A stretch of 64,000 nucleotides of DNA from positions 62,001 to 126,000 of the forward strand of contig NZ_LQWY01000012.1 of NCBI RefSeq assembly GCF_001643235.1, read 5' to 3'. The notes beneath the pieces were generated by a model that was not told the origin of the DNA, made no database searches, and saw nothing but the letters and a program-made list of their open reading frames with translations. This document shows, one piece after another, positions 55,136-64,000 of this stretch; within the stretch, counting starts at the first letter, position 1; each line of letters opens with the position of its first letter. The position numbers were made by a program, and so were the translations under genes. The stretch comes from Domibacillus aminovorans (GTDB lineage Bacteria; Bacillota; Bacilli; Bacillales; Domibacillaceae).

Positions 55136-55180
55136 TCATGAAGGCGTTGCGGCCCGATACCATGCTTTTTAGCCTTCGAA
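55136..55180 (-). repeat. Repeated hairpin element, copy B
   Basis: Outer stem GAAGGC/GCCTTC with the same TAAAA bulge as copy A and an inner GC..GGT/GCC..GC pairing. It lies between ffh and rpsP, upstream of the rpsP promoter, unlike copy A at 8743-8786, which is in the tsf leader. Shared flanks include ATTCA and an AGACA-like stretch on the same side. The rest of the 55034-55245 gap holds the promoter, the dyad and a weak GAGC/GCTC stem near 55224-55240. Confidence 0.65.
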
Positions 55181-55245
55181 CCTTGAATAAATTACGTTAG
55201 TCTGTCTTTTTGCTTGTCACTCCAGAGCAGTCGGCTCCGTTTTTC

Positions 55246-56595
55246 TTACATAAACGGTAATTTTGGCATGCCGCCTTTTTTCTTGCCTTTTTGCTGCATA
55301 GCGGACATTTGCTTCATCATTTTTTTCATGTCTTCAAATTGCTTAAGAAGACGATTTACTTCCTGGATCGATGTGCCGCTGCCTGTTGCAATTCGTTTAC
55401 GGCGTCCTGAATTAATAATCTCCGGTTGCTGCTTTTCCTCACGTGTCATTGAACGAATAATGGCTTCAACGCGGCCGATTTGTTTTTCATCGACTTGCAC
55501 GTTATTAAGACCTTTCATTTTGTTCGCACCTGGAAGCATTTTTAAAATTTCATCAAGCGGACCCATGGAACGCACCTGTCCGAGTTGATCGAGAAAATCG
55601 TCAAATGTGAACGACATCGTCCGCATTTTTTGCTCGAGCTCTCTCGCTTTCGATTCATCGACATTCGTCTGTGCTTTTTCAATAAGTGTCAGCACATCAC
55701 CCATACCGAGAATACGTGAAGCCATACGTTCTGGGTGAAACGACTCTAGCGCATCGAGCTTTTCGCCCATCCCAATAAACTTAATCGGTTTTCCAGTGAC
55801 AGCACGAATAGACAGCGCTGCACCACCACGCGTATCACCATCCAATTTTGTCAGCACGACGCCCGTAATGCCAAGCTGTTCATTAAAGCTTTCAGCTACG
55901 TTTACAGCATCTTGTCCAGTCATTGAATCAACAACAAGGAAAATTTCTTCCGGCGTAGAAAGCTCTTTAATTTGTTTCAGTTCATCCATGAGCGTCTCAT
56001 CAATGTGAAGACGGCCCGCCGTATCGATTAAGATGTAATCAAGATGCTCATCTTTCGCTTTTTGAATCGCCTGCTTCGCGATCTCAACTGGGCTTACTTG
56101 ATCACCTAGTGAAAAAACAGGCATATCCAGCTGTTTTCCGAGCGTTTCGAGCTGTTTAATTGCCGCCGGACGATAAATATCCGCCGCGACTAAAAGTGGC
56201 TTCCGATTGTACTTTTTACGGAGCAGATTGGCGAGTTTTCCGGTTGTCGTCGTTTTACCAGCACCTTGCAAACCAACCATCATGATGACCGTCGGCGGCC
56301 GTTTTGACGTACCGATTCGGCTTTCTTCACCGCCCATCAGTTCAGTCAGTTCTTCTTTTACAACTTTAATGACCTGTTGACCTGGTGTTAAGCTTTTCAT
56401 GACTTCCTGGCCGACAGACCGCTCACTTACTTTTTTAACGAATTCTTTCACAACTTTAAAGTTAACATCCGCCTCGAGTAACGCCAGACGCACTTCACGC
56501 ATCATTTCTTTCACATCGGCTTCAGATACTTTCCCTTTGCCGCGAATTTTCTGCATCGTTCCTTGCAGCCGTTCGGCCAATCCTTCAAACGCCAT
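55246..56595 (-). CDS. ffh: Signal recognition particle GTPase Ffh
   Basis: Binds signal sequences and SRP RNA and delivers ribosomes to FtsY. 449 residues: N domain, G domain with GLQGAGKT at 108-115 and DTAGRLH, and a Met-rich M domain ending KKGGMPKLPFM. Two adjacent ATGs; the second, at 56595, gives MAFEGLAERLQ as in B. subtilis and has 8-nt spacing from GGGGG. It follows ylxM by 12 bp. Confidence 0.98.
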   Translation of the reverse strand: MAFEGLAERLQGTMQKIRGKGKVSEADVKEMMREVRLALLEADVNFKVVKEFVKKVSERSVGQEVMKSLTPGQQVIKVVKEELTELMGGEESRIGTSKRPPTVIMMVGLQGAGKTTTTGKLANLLRKKYNRKPLLVAADIYRPAAIKQLETLGKQLDMPVFSLGDQVSPVEIAKQAIQKAKDEHLDYILIDTAGRLHIDETLMDELKQIKELSTPEEIFLVVDSMTGQDAVNVAESFNEQLGITGVVLTKLDGDTRGGAALSIRAVTGKPIKFIGMGEKLDALESFHPERMASRILGMGDVLTLIEKAQTNVDESKARELEQKMRTMSFTFDDFLDQLGQVRSMGPLDEILKMLPGANKMKGLNNVQVDEKQIGRVEAIIRSMTREEKQQPEIINSGRRKRIATGSGTSIQEVNRLLKQFEDMKKMMKQMSAMQQKGKKKGGMPKLPFM

Positions 56596-56607
56596 CATGC
56601 AGTCCCC

Positions 56608-56922
56608 CTATTCGAGTTCCTCAAGCGCCAGAACGAGCGGCAAGGAGTGCGCATCTGCACATTCCTTTAGCTGCTCGATCAGTTCTTTGCGCTGCTGGAA
56701 TTTATTTAGCAGCTTTAATTTCGCTTCATATTCTTCAAGCATCGCTTCTGTGCGTTTTATATTGTCATAAACTGCTTGACGGCTCACTCCATACTCTTCA
56801 GCAATTTCGCCGAGCGAGTAATCATCCAGGTAATATAAGGACATATAGCTGCGCTGCTTGTCGGTCAGAAGCATCTGATAAAAATCGGACAGATAATTCA
56901 TCCGCATCGTTTTTTCAAGCAT
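56608..56922 (-). CDS. ylxM: YlxM, SRP-associated helix-turn-helix protein
   Basis: 104 residues with a sigma-70 region 4-like helix-turn-helix ([21 protein letters not shown], about 35-55) and a helical C-terminus. Members of this family occur next to ffh in most Firmicutes; YlxM is reported to modulate SRP activity in streptococci. ATG start with GAGG 6 nt upstream. First gene of the ylxM-ffh unit, with a strong promoter. Confidence 0.94.
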   Translation of the reverse strand: MLEKTMRMNYLSDFYQMLLTDKQRSYMSLYYLDDYSLGEIAEEYGVSRQAVYDNIKRTEAMLEEYEAKLKLLNKFQQRKELIEQLKECADAHSLPLVLALEELE

Positions 56923-56966
56923 GGCCGTCCTCTCCTTCGTTAAGTGAAAAACCTTTACACCAAAAT

Positions 56967-56995
56967 AGTGTACCTGCTTCTTCCTCTTCTGTCAA
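56967..56995 (-). promoter_or_regulatory. Promoter of ylxM-ffh
   Basis: A perfect TTGACA (56990-56995) and TACACT (56967-56972) with 17-nt spacing, about 45 nt before ylxM. Confidence 0.72.
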
Positions 56996-57024
56996 GAAAG
57001 ATGAAAACCAGGTTCGACTTCCTT

Positions 57025-58044
57025 TTATTCGCTTGCTTCGTCGTTGTTTTTATCTTCCTTTTCTTCAAATGCCTGTGCAAATAATCCATATGCATATTTC
57101 TCAGCATTAAACGGCTGCAAGTCATCTATTTTTTCACCAAGTCCGACGAATTTTACCGGAACACCAAGCTCTTTGCGGATAGCAAGTACGATGCCGCCTT
57201 TCGCGGTGCCATCTAGCTTCGTCAACACAATACCTGATACATCTGTCGCTTCTTTAAACGTTTTCGCCTGAATCAGCGCATTTTGACCAGTCGTTGCATC
57301 CACGACAAGCAATACTTCATGCGGAGCGCTAGGAATTTCTCGTTCGATGACACGCTTCACCTTTTGTAATTCATTCATTAAATTTACTTTGTTTTGCAAA
57401 CGTCCCGCCGTGTCACAAAGTAAAATATCTGCACCGCGTGATTTTGCTGCACGAACAGCATCATACATGACAGCTGCCGGATCCGAACCTTCCGTCTGTT
57501 TAATGACATCAACGCCGGTGCGTTCTCCCCACACTTCCAGCTGTTCGATTGCACCCGCACGGAATGTATCGCCTGCTGCAAGCATCACTTTTTTACCGTC
57601 TGATTTAAATGTATGCGCAAGTTTGCCAATCGTCGTCGTTTTGCCGACACCGTTTACCCCGACAAACAAAATAACAGTCAGTTCTCCATCTTGAATGTTC
57701 AAATCAGACTCGACTTCTTCACTACCTGAATAAATATCAACAAACTTTTCAGTAATGATTTCGCGGATCGCTGTCGGGTCGTTCGTGTTGCGGCGCTTCA
57801 CTTCCAATTTCAGTTCATCAATCAATTCCATCACCGTATCGAAACCAACATCAGCTCCAATTAAAATTTCTTCCAGTTCTTCAAAGAAATCTTCATCGAT
57901 TTTCCGGTAACGGGCGATTAAATTATTTACTTTTGCTGCAAATCCAGTCCGCGTTTTCGCTAAGCCTTCCTCATATTTTTCCGTTGTTTGTTCTTGTTCT
58001 GCTGAACCGGAAAATTTGTCTTTTAATTTTTTAAAAAAGCTCAT
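57025..58044 (-). CDS. ftsY: SRP receptor FtsY
   Basis: Membrane-associated GTPase that receives SRP-ribosome complexes. 339 residues: short basic/acidic N-terminal A region, N domain, G1 GVNGVGKT at 129-136, DTAGRLQNK and TKLDGTAKGG. ATG start with AAGGA 9 nt upstream; 21 bp after smc, so probably co-transcribed with rnc and smc. Confidence 0.98.
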   Translation of the reverse strand: MSFFKKLKDKFSGSAEQEQTTEKYEEGLAKTRTGFAAKVNNLIARYRKIDEDFFEELEEILIGADVGFDTVMELIDELKLEVKRRNTNDPTAIREIITEKFVDIYSGSEEVESDLNIQDGELTVILFVGVNGVGKTTTIGKLAHTFKSDGKKVMLAAGDTFRAGAIEQLEVWGERTGVDVIKQTEGSDPAAVMYDAVRAAKSRGADILLCDTAGRLQNKVNLMNELQKVKRVIEREIPSAPHEVLLVVDATTGQNALIQAKTFKEATDVSGIVLTKLDGTAKGGIVLAIRKELGVPVKFVGLGEKIDDLQPFNAEKYAYGLFAQAFEEKEDKNNDEASE

Positions 58045-58065
58045 TTATTTCATTCCTTTCACAAA

Positions 58066-61000
58066 TTAAATAGACGCAGCCGCTTCTTCAAGACGGACAG
58101 ATACGAGACTTGACACGCCCGACTCCTGCATTGCTACGCCGTACAGCGCATCTGCTTCTTCCATTGTCTGCTTCCGATGCGTAATAACGATAAACTGCGT
58201 ATTTTCGCTAAACTGTTTTAAATAGCGGCTGAACCGATGTGCATTTACTTCATCGAGCGCTGCTTCTACTTCATCAAGAATGCAAAATGGTACAGGACGC
58301 ACACGTAAGATCGCAAATAACAGCGCAATCGCTGTGAGTGCCCGTTCACCGCCTGAAAGCAAACTTAAATGCTGCAATTTTTTCCCTGGAGGCATGGCCG
58401 AAATATCAACACCGGAATGAAGAATATTTTTCGGATCCGTTAATTTTAGCTCTGCCCGGCCGCCGCCAAATAGCTGTGTAAAGGCTGGCTGAAATTCCGC
58501 CTTAATCGCATCAAATGTTTCCGCAAAACGCCGCGTCATTTCTATGTCCATCTCATCCATAACATCACGCAATGTTGCTTTTGCCTCTTCAAGATCTGTT
58601 TTCTGATCACACAAAAAAGTTACACGGGCAAATGTCGTCTCATATTCTTCAATCGCACCAATATTTACTTCGCCGAGTTCTTCAATCGTTTTTTTTATTA
58701 ACCGTATGTGTCGTTTCGCTTCATCAAGCGGGCTGTTGAGCGGATAATCACGCTGCGCTTCTTCAAAGGTAAGCGAATAATACTCATTTAGTTTTTGCAG
58801 AAGTGAATCCATTTCCATTTCAAGACGGGCGATTTTCACATCATGCTCGCGCAGTGCTTCAGATAGTCCTTTTAACAGGCGGCGGGACTCGGTTAATGAT
58901 TTTGTTTTTTGTTCAAGTTCTGCCGTTTTTTTCAAACGTGTTGATTTTATTCGGGCAATCTCTTTGACAGTCCGATCTTTTTCAGCTGACCGTTCTTCTG
59001 ACTGTCGGGCAAGTGTTACACCTGTTGTACCGCTGTTGCTTTGTTCACTCTGAATAAACGAACGCTCTTCTAAAAGCTGTTCATACATTTCTTCTACATC
59101 TGTCCATTCCGAAAGAAGACGGGTTTCCTGCTCTTTTTTATAGTCAAGCTGTTCACTCAATACCGCGATTTTCGGACGAAGTACATTCAATTCCACTGCG
59201 AGATTTTCACGCTCAGCAGAGGCTGATTTCCGCTTTGATTCAAGTGAAGCTATTTGACGATCAAGTGATTGAATAGACTCTTGTTCTTCTTTCAGCGTTA
59301 ATTCCACTTCTTTTTTTCTTTTTTGCAGAAAAGTTTTTTCATCATCAAACTCCCGTTTTTCTGCATCATATACAGCTAAACGATCATTGATGGACTGTTC
59401 GTTAAATGACCATTCCAATAGCTGGTTTTTCACTTCCTGCAATGACTGTCGGTACATTTCACCCGTTTCTTCCAGCTTCTGCACATGTTGATCTTGCTCA
59501 GCAGAACGAATTTGCAAAGATTTTACGTCTTGTTCAGCGGATGCCGTTTTTCGCTCCATCGCTTCGATCTGGCTGTTTAATGTATCGAGTTCATTTTTCC
59601 GCCCAATTAACGATACGCCCGTTTTTTTCACAGAGCCGCCTGTCATTGAACCGCCTGCATTCACAACATCACCGTCTACAGTTACAATACGGTAACGTTG
59701 ATTTATTTTGCGGGCAATATGATTTGCTTCTTCAAGTGAAGCTGCAATAATAACATTTCCAAGCAAATGACCAGCTGCCCTGGCATATTGCTCATCGTAA
59801 TCAGCAAGTTCATTCGCTGTACCGAGAAATCCTTTTTCCTGGCGAATGGTTGACAGTATATGATCCGGAAGTGTTTTTTCTTTCACCGTCGAAAGCGGTA
59901 AAAATGTCGCTCTTCCGTATTTGTTTTTTTTCAAAAATGCAATCGCTGCGCGCGCAGACTGCTCGTCTGTCACAAAAATATGCTGCAGTGCACCGCCAAG
60001 AGCGGTTTCGATCGCTAGTTCATATTCTTTCGGGACACGGATCAGTTCAGCAGCAGCACCGATTACGCCAAGCAGCCGATTGTTTTTTTCTTTTAATACT
60101 TCTTTTACACCAGAATAAAAACCGGCATACTCATTTTCTAGCGACGACAGCAAATCACGGCGTGACAATGCTTCCTGCAAAATTTGATACGCTTTATATA
60201 GAGCAGTGCGTCGTTTTTCGATTGTTTCTTTTGCGGCATCACGTTCTTTTTTTGCTTCTCTATAATAAGCGTTATGCTCATTCAGTTTCTGTTCGGCTGC
60301 TACCCGTGCTTGCTCAAGCTTCTGTTTTTCTTTTTCAAGTAATTCGCGTTCGTGCAAGTATTGATTATTGCTACCGCCAAGACGGGTTAATCGTAATGTA
60401 AGCCGCTCGAACTGCCGATCAATCTCACGCAGCTCATTTTTCGCTGCCGCTGCGCGATTTAAATGATCAATGTAGTCTGATTTTAACGATTCCAGTTTTT
60501 CTTCAGTATTTTCGGAAAAAGCTTGAAAAAGTGTCTCTTTTTCTATTGCTTCACGCTTTAGCTTTTCAAGTTCTTCTCTCTTTAATTTTGCAAGTTTGCT
60601 TGCTTCTTCTCTTGATGCTTTCAAAGATACACGTTTTCGCTCTGCTTCTTCGATTGATTTTGCCAGTCGTTCTTCGTTGTATGATGCATTTTTTAGACGC
60701 TCATCCATAAGCCGGCGTTTTCCTTCAATTTTTTCAAGTGATTCAATAATGATAAGTAAATTTTGCTGAGCAGCCTCTTCCTGTTCACCAAGCTGCTTCA
60801 AATCCTGTTCCATAGTTTTCATTAATGTCTCAGAAGATTCTACTTGTTCGGACAATCCGGCCGCCTTTTGTTCATTTCGCTTTTTTTCTTCTTTTTGATG
60901 TTCCCATTCCGCATGAGATTGGGCGATATCATGTGCCCATACTCCCGCCTCAATTTCTTTTAACTCAGCTTTTTTCTCCAAATAATCTCTGGCCGCAGAC

Positions 61001-61626
61001 GCCTGCATTTCAAGCGGTTCGACCCGTTGTTCAAGTTCATGCAAAATATCGTTCACGCGGCTTACATTCTCTTCTGTTTCCTTAAGTTTTTGTTCTGCCT
61101 GTTTTTTACGCGTTTTATACTTCAACACCCCAGCTGCTTCTTCAAAAATCGACCGTCTTTCTTCCGGACGACTGTTCAAAATCTCATCAACGCGGCCTTG
61201 TCCAATAATTGAAAAGGCACCACGTCCGAGACCTGAATCCATAAATAATTCAATAATATCTTTCAGACGACAGCTTTGCTTATTAATAAAATAATCGCTG
61301 TCGCCGTTCCGATTTACGCGGCGCATGATGCTTACTTCGCTGTAATCCAGCGGCAGCGCACCATCCTTGTTATCAAGCGTAATCGTAACAGCAGCTTCGT
61401 TCAATTTCCTTCTTGAATCACTGCCGGAAAAAATGACATCTTCCATTCTCCCTCCGCGTAAACTTTTCGCCGATTGTTCGCCAAGCACCCAGCGAATGGC
61501 TTCCGTAATGTTACTTTTACCGGAACCGTTTGGGCCGACAACCGCGGTTACGCCAGGCATAAATTCGAGTGACACCTTTCCAGCAAATGATTTAAATCCC
61601 GCAATATCCAGCTTTTTCAGGATCAT
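58066..61626 (-). CDS. smc: Chromosome condensation ATPase SMC
   Basis: Core of the SMC-ScpAB complex that organises and separates chromosomes. 1186 residues: N-terminal ATPase with Walker A GPNGSGKS at 31-38, long coiled coils, a hinge (about 500-680, with GGSMTGGSV), and a C-terminal ATPase half with LLSGGERALTAIALL and CILDEVEAALDEVN. ATG start with AGGTGG 6 nt upstream. It follows rnc by 17 bp. Confidence 0.98.
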   Translation of the reverse strand: MILKKLDIAGFKSFAGKVSLEFMPGVTAVVGPNGSGKSNITEAIRWVLGEQSAKSLRGGRMEDVIFSGSDSRRKLNEAAVTITLDNKDGALPLDYSEVSIMRRVNRNGDSDYFINKQSCRLKDIIELFMDSGLGRGAFSIIGQGRVDEILNSRPEERRSIFEEAAGVLKYKTRKKQAEQKLKETEENVSRVNDILHELEQRVEPLEMQASAARDYLEKKAELKEIEAGVWAHDIAQSHAEWEHQKEEKKRNEQKAAGLSEQVESSETLMKTMEQDLKQLGEQEEAAQQNLLIIIESLEKIEGKRRLMDERLKNASYNEERLAKSIEEAERKRVSLKASREEASKLAKLKREELEKLKREAIEKETLFQAFSENTEEKLESLKSDYIDHLNRAAAAKNELREIDRQFERLTLRLTRLGGSNNQYLHERELLEKEKQKLEQARVAAEQKLNEHNAYYREAKKERDAAKETIEKRRTALYKAYQILQEALSRRDLLSSLENEYAGFYSGVKEVLKEKNNRLLGVIGAAAELIRVPKEYELAIETALGGALQHIFVTDEQSARAAIAFLKKNKYGRATFLPLSTVKEKTLPDHILSTIRQEKGFLGTANELADYDEQYARAAGHLLGNVIIAASLEEANHIARKINQRYRIVTVDGDVVNAGGSMTGGSVKKTGVSLIGRKNELDTLNSQIEAMERKTASAEQDVKSLQIRSAEQDQHVQKLEETGEMYRQSLQEVKNQLLEWSFNEQSINDRLAVYDAEKREFDDEKTFLQKRKKEVELTLKEEQESIQSLDRQIASLESKRKSASAERENLAVELNVLRPKIAVLSEQLDYKKEQETRLLSEWTDVEEMYEQLLEERSFIQSEQSNSGTTGVTLARQSEERSAEKDRTVKEIARIKSTRLKKTAELEQKTKSLTESRRLLKGLSEALREHDVKIARLEMEMDSLLQKLNEYYSLTFEEAQRDYPLNSPLDEAKRHIRLIKKTIEELGEVNIGAIEEYETTFARVTFLCDQKTDLEEAKATLRDVMDEMDIEMTRRFAETFDAIKAEFQPAFTQLFGGGRAELKLTDPKNILHSGVDISAMPPGKKLQHLSLLSGGERALTAIALLFAILRVRPVPFCILDEVEAALDEVNAHRFSRYLKQFSENTQFIVITHRKQTMEEADALYGVAMQESGVSSLVSVRLEEAAASI

Positions 61627-61643
61627 GCCTATCCACCTGTCTT

Positions 61644-62378
61644 CTAATTCGATTGTTGTTTTATGTTTTCTAGCGCCATTTGCGCCGCAAACTGTTCTGC
61701 TTCTTTTTTCGATCGGCCTGCACCACGGCCAAGCACTGTTCCATTTAGTGACACTTCAGTGACAAATTCTTTATGATGCGCTGGACCTTTTTCTTCTAAA
61801 ATGCAGTACGTGGGTGCTCCTTTTAATTCACGCTGTACATATTCCTGCAACTGGCTTTTAAAATCCATCACATGAGAAAAAGCACCGGCGCTGATTTTAG
61901 GAAAGACAACCCGTTCTAAAAATGGAATAACAGCTTCCATTCCCTGATCTAAATAAAGCGCACCGACAAAGGATTCAAATACATCGGCTAGAAGAGCTGG
62001 ACGCATTCTTCCGCCGGTCATTTCTTCTCCTTTTCCAAGTAAAATGAGCTTGCCAAATTCAAGTTCATTTGCAAACGTGACAAGTGACGGTTCACAGACG
62101 ACAGCTGCACGTAATTTCGTCAATTCCCCTTCAGACATGACCGGATATGTTTTATATAAAAATTGCGATACGGTCAGTTCTAGTACAGCATCCCCAAGAA
62201 ATTCGAGCCGCTCATTGTCTTCGTATGGTTTTCTCCGATGCTCATTCACATATGATGAATGGGTAAATGCTTGTTTTAATAATGATTCGTTTTGAAAACG
62301 GATATCCATGGTTTCTTGAAATTGTTCAAATTCCATATCTTTCCGTTCGGAATAACGCTCCCGATTTGTTTTCTTCAT
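61644..62378 (-). CDS. rnc: Ribonuclease III
   Basis: Cleaves double-stranded RNA, including rRNA precursors and the SRP RNA precursor. 244 residues: catalytic domain with the signature [14 protein letters not shown] from residue 55, [14 protein letters not shown], and a C-terminal dsRNA-binding domain ([19 protein letters not shown]). ATG start with GGAGG 7 nt upstream. It starts the rnc-smc-ftsY unit. Confidence 0.98.
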   Translation of the reverse strand: MKKTNRERYSERKDMEFEQFQETMDIRFQNESLLKQAFTHSSYVNEHRRKPYEDNERLEFLGDAVLELTVSQFLYKTYPVMSEGELTKLRAAVVCEPSLVTFANELEFGKLILLGKGEEMTGGRMRPALLADVFESFVGALYLDQGMEAVIPFLERVVFPKISAGAFSHVMDFKSQLQEYVQRELKGAPTYCILEEKGPAHHKEFVTEVSLNGTVLGRGAGRSKKEAEQFAAQMALENIKQQSN

Positions 62379-62415
62379 TGATGTTCCTCCGAAAAGTTAA
62401 AATACATACAAAAAC

Positions 62416-62444
62416 AGTTTAGCTGAAAAAAATGCATAGCGCAA
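62416..62444 (-). promoter_or_regulatory. Candidate promoter of rnc-smc-ftsY
   Basis: TTGCGC (62439-62444) and TAAACT (62416-62421) with 17-nt spacing, located after the acpP terminator. Confidence 0.5.
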
Positions 62445-62453
62445 AGACAATTG

Positions 62454-62482
62454 AAAAAGCAGACCCGCACTAGCGGATCTGC
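62454..62482 (-). terminator. Intrinsic terminator after acpP
   Basis: A 10-bp stem with one G-U pair, GCAGATCCGC/GCGGGTCTGC with a 4-nt loop, is followed by TTTTTC. Confidence 0.92.
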
Positions 62483-62495
62483 CATTAATGGACGA

Positions 62496-62729
62496 TTAGT
62501 TTTTGCTGTTTATGTATGTTACAGCGTCGCCTACCGTCGTAATTTTTTCCGCGTCATCATCGGAAATTTCTACATCAAATTCGTCTTCCAGCTCCATAAC
62601 AAGCTCAACAACGTCAAGAGAATCCGCACCAAGATCTTCCTTGAATTTCGCATCAAGGTTAACCTGTGATTCTTCCACGCCTAGACGATCGACGATAATT
62701 TTCGTTACACGTTCTAATACATCTGCCAC
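62496..62729 (-). CDS. acpP: Acyl carrier protein
   Basis: Carries acyl chains on 4'-phosphopantetheine during fatty-acid synthesis. 77 acidic residues with the attachment serine S37 in [12 protein letters not shown]. The start is GTG at 62729 with GGGAGGTG 9 nt upstream. It follows fabG by 60 bp and ends with a strong terminator. Confidence 0.98.
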   Translation of the reverse strand: MADVLERVTKIIVDRLGVEESQVNLDAKFKEDLGADSLDVVELVMELEDEFDVEISDDDAEKITTVGDAVTYINSKN

Positions 62730-62752
62730 TATGATTCACCTCCCTTCAATGT

Positions 62753-62758
62753 ATTATA
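62753..62758 (-). promoter_or_regulatory. Possible -10 box before acpP
   Basis: A perfect TATAAT lies 24 nt before the acpP start codon; no convincing -35 is seen, so an acpP-specific promoter is only possible. Confidence 0.35.
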
Positions 62759-62789
62759 GTCGATTTGCAGTCTTAGAACACGTCTTTTC

Positions 62790-63533
62790 TTACATTGCCA
62801 TGCCGCCATCGACACCAATGACCTGGCCCGTAATATATTTAGCCCCATTACTCGCTAAAAATGCAGCCGCAGCCGCGATATCTTCCACTTCACCAAGCGT
62901 GCCTAGCGGGATTTGCCCAATTAACTGCTCTTTTGCTTCAATTGGCAGTTCATCGGTCATATCTGTTGCAATAAAGCCTGGTGCAATTGCATTGACGGTA
63001 ATACCCCGCGCTGCTAGTTCACGTGCTGACGCTTTCGTCAAACCAATCACTCCTGCTTTGGCTGCTGTGTAGTTTGCTTGACCCGCATTGCCGATTCGGC
63101 CGACTACAGAAGATATGTTAATAATTCGGCCGCTCCGCTGTTTCATCATCTGACGTGTCACCGCTTTTGTACAAAGGAATACACCTTTTAAATTCGTATC
63201 AATAACATCATCCCACTCTTGCTCTTTCATACGCATAAGTAAGTTATCACGCGTGATGCCTGCATTGTTGACCAGAATATCAAGACGGCCGAATTGATCC
63301 ACTGTTTCTTTCACCATTGACTGAACAGCATCGCTATCGGAAATATCGCACTGAATGATGAATGACCGACGGCCCATCGCTTTAATTTCTTCTGAAACGT
63401 CCCTTGCTTTTTGTTCATTGCCTGCATAGTTAATCACTACATCAGCGCCGAGTCGCGCTAGTTCAAGCGCAATCGCTTTACCAATTCCACGTGATGCACC
63501 GGTGACAAGTGCTATTTTTCCATCAAGATTCAT
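62790..63533 (-). CDS. fabG: 3-oxoacyl-[acyl-carrier-protein] reductase FabG
   Basis: NADPH-dependent short-chain dehydrogenase that reduces beta-ketoacyl-ACP. 247 residues; cofactor loop TGASRGIG at 11-18, NNAG at 89-92, and catalytic S142, Y155 and K159. ATG start with GGAGG 7 nt upstream, overlapping the fabD stop as ATGA. Confidence 0.98.
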   Translation of the reverse strand: MNLDGKIALVTGASRGIGKAIALELARLGADVVINYAGNEQKARDVSEEIKAMGRRSFIIQCDISDSDAVQSMVKETVDQFGRLDILVNNAGITRDNLLMRMKEQEWDDVIDTNLKGVFLCTKAVTRQMMKQRSGRIINISSVVGRIGNAGQANYTAAKAGVIGLTKASARELAARGITVNAIAPGFIATDMTDELPIEAKEQLIGQIPLGTLGEVEDIAAAAAFLASNGAKYITGQVIGVDGGMAM

Positions 63534-64000
63534 TTTGCTTCCTCCTTCAGCGCCGCCGCTGTTTTCATAATCGATTCCTCATCGCTCACCGCAAACGTAC
63601 GCACGCGGCGATTTACTTTTTTTATTAATCCCGATAGCACTGTACCTGAACCAATTTCAATAAACGTATCTACGCCTTCGTTCAATAGTGCATTTACGCT
63701 GTCTTCCCATAAAACAGGTGAATAAAGCTGGCGAACGAGATTTTCTTTAATCGTTTCCGCATCTGTCACAGGTTTCGCATCGACATTGGCCATAACCGGT
63801 ACTTTGCTCGATTGAATGTTTGCAGCATCAAGCACTGCACGCAATTTTTCGGCCGCTGGTTTCATAAACGGAGAATGGAATGGACCACTGACGTTAAGTG
63901 GAATAACCCGCTTAGCGCCTTTTTCTTTTAATCGTTCTGACGCTTTTTCAACGCCTTCTTTTGAACCAGAAATGACAATTTGGCCCGGACAGTTAAAATT
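63530..64000 (-). CDS. fabD: Malonyl-CoA:ACP transacylase FabD, C-terminal fragment
   Basis: Transfers malonyl groups from CoA to ACP. The last 156 codons are inside the window and the reading frame is open to the edge at 64000. [10 protein letters not shown] and [14 protein letters not shown], with the catalytic histidine in PFHS, identify the family, as does the C-terminal [16 protein letters not shown]. The truncation is the window edge; the catalytic serine lies outside. Confidence 0.95.
   Translation of the reverse strand, partial: NFNCPGQIVISGSKEGVEKASERLKEKGAKRVIPLNVSGPFHSPFMKPAAEKLRAVLDAANIQSSKVPVMANVDAKPVTDAETIKENLVRQLYSPVLWEDSVNALLNEGVDTFIEIGSGTVLSGLIKKVNRRVRTFAVSDEESIMKTAAALKEEAK

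Noticed and set aside
59850-60401. 183-codon plus-strand open frame opposite smc
   Set aside because: It is antisense to the SMC hinge and coiled coil and has no start signal.

Overview
The window is a stretch of Bacillaceae chromosome (Firmicutes, moderate GC, strong GGAGG-type ribosome binding sites, frequent TTG and GTG starts). The gene order matches the Bacillus subtilis block running fabD-fabG-acpP ... fla/che ... proS-polC almost gene for gene. All 70 protein genes I can support lie on the minus strand, so transcription runs from position 64000 toward position 1. I see no rRNA, tRNA, insertion sequence, prophage or CRISPR array, and no intergenic gap reaches 300 bp. The genus cannot be fixed from the sequence alone.

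In transcription order: (a) 64000-52500 holds fatty-acid synthesis (fabD, cut by the window edge, fabG, acpP), rnc, smc, the SRP genes (ftsY, ylxM, ffh), then rpsP, ylqD, rimM, trmD and rplS. (b) 52500-44800 holds a type I signal peptidase, rbgA, rnhB, the ylqG-ylqH pair, sucCD and dprA. (c) 44600-37300 holds topA, trmFO, xerC (codV), hslVU (codWX) and codY. (d) 37080-9760 is the complete fla/che locus: basal body rod and MS ring, switch, export ATPase, hook cap and hook, export gate, chemotaxis genes cheY/A/W/B/C/D, flhF/flhG, sigD and swrB. (e) 9600-1 holds translation genes rpsB, tsf, pyrH and frr, then isoprenoid and lipid genes uppS, cdsA, dxr, the site-2 protease rseP, then proS and the 5' end of polC.

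The fla/che genes are tightly packed, with many ATGA-type overlaps, which suggests translational coupling. They encode the B. subtilis style of chemotaxis: the CheC and FliY phosphatase and the CheD deamidase accompany CheA, CheW, CheY and CheB. A strong terminator isolates codY from fla/che. A second strong terminator, followed by a sigmaA-like promoter, separates cheD from sigD, so sigD may be less dependent on the long operon than in B. subtilis.

The main points for a second look are: a repeated RNA-like hairpin with compensatory changes found upstream of both tsf and rpsP; a FliK-like/FlhB-C-like gene pair (ylqG-ylqH) outside the flagellar operon; the absence of khpA (ylqC) between rpsP and rimM; a hairpin that would bring a remote Shine-Dalgarno to the flbD/swrD start; and a dyad overlapping the rpsP promoter. 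I found no clearly new defence, mobile or biosynthetic system. Predicted RNA structures were read by eye and not folded by software.
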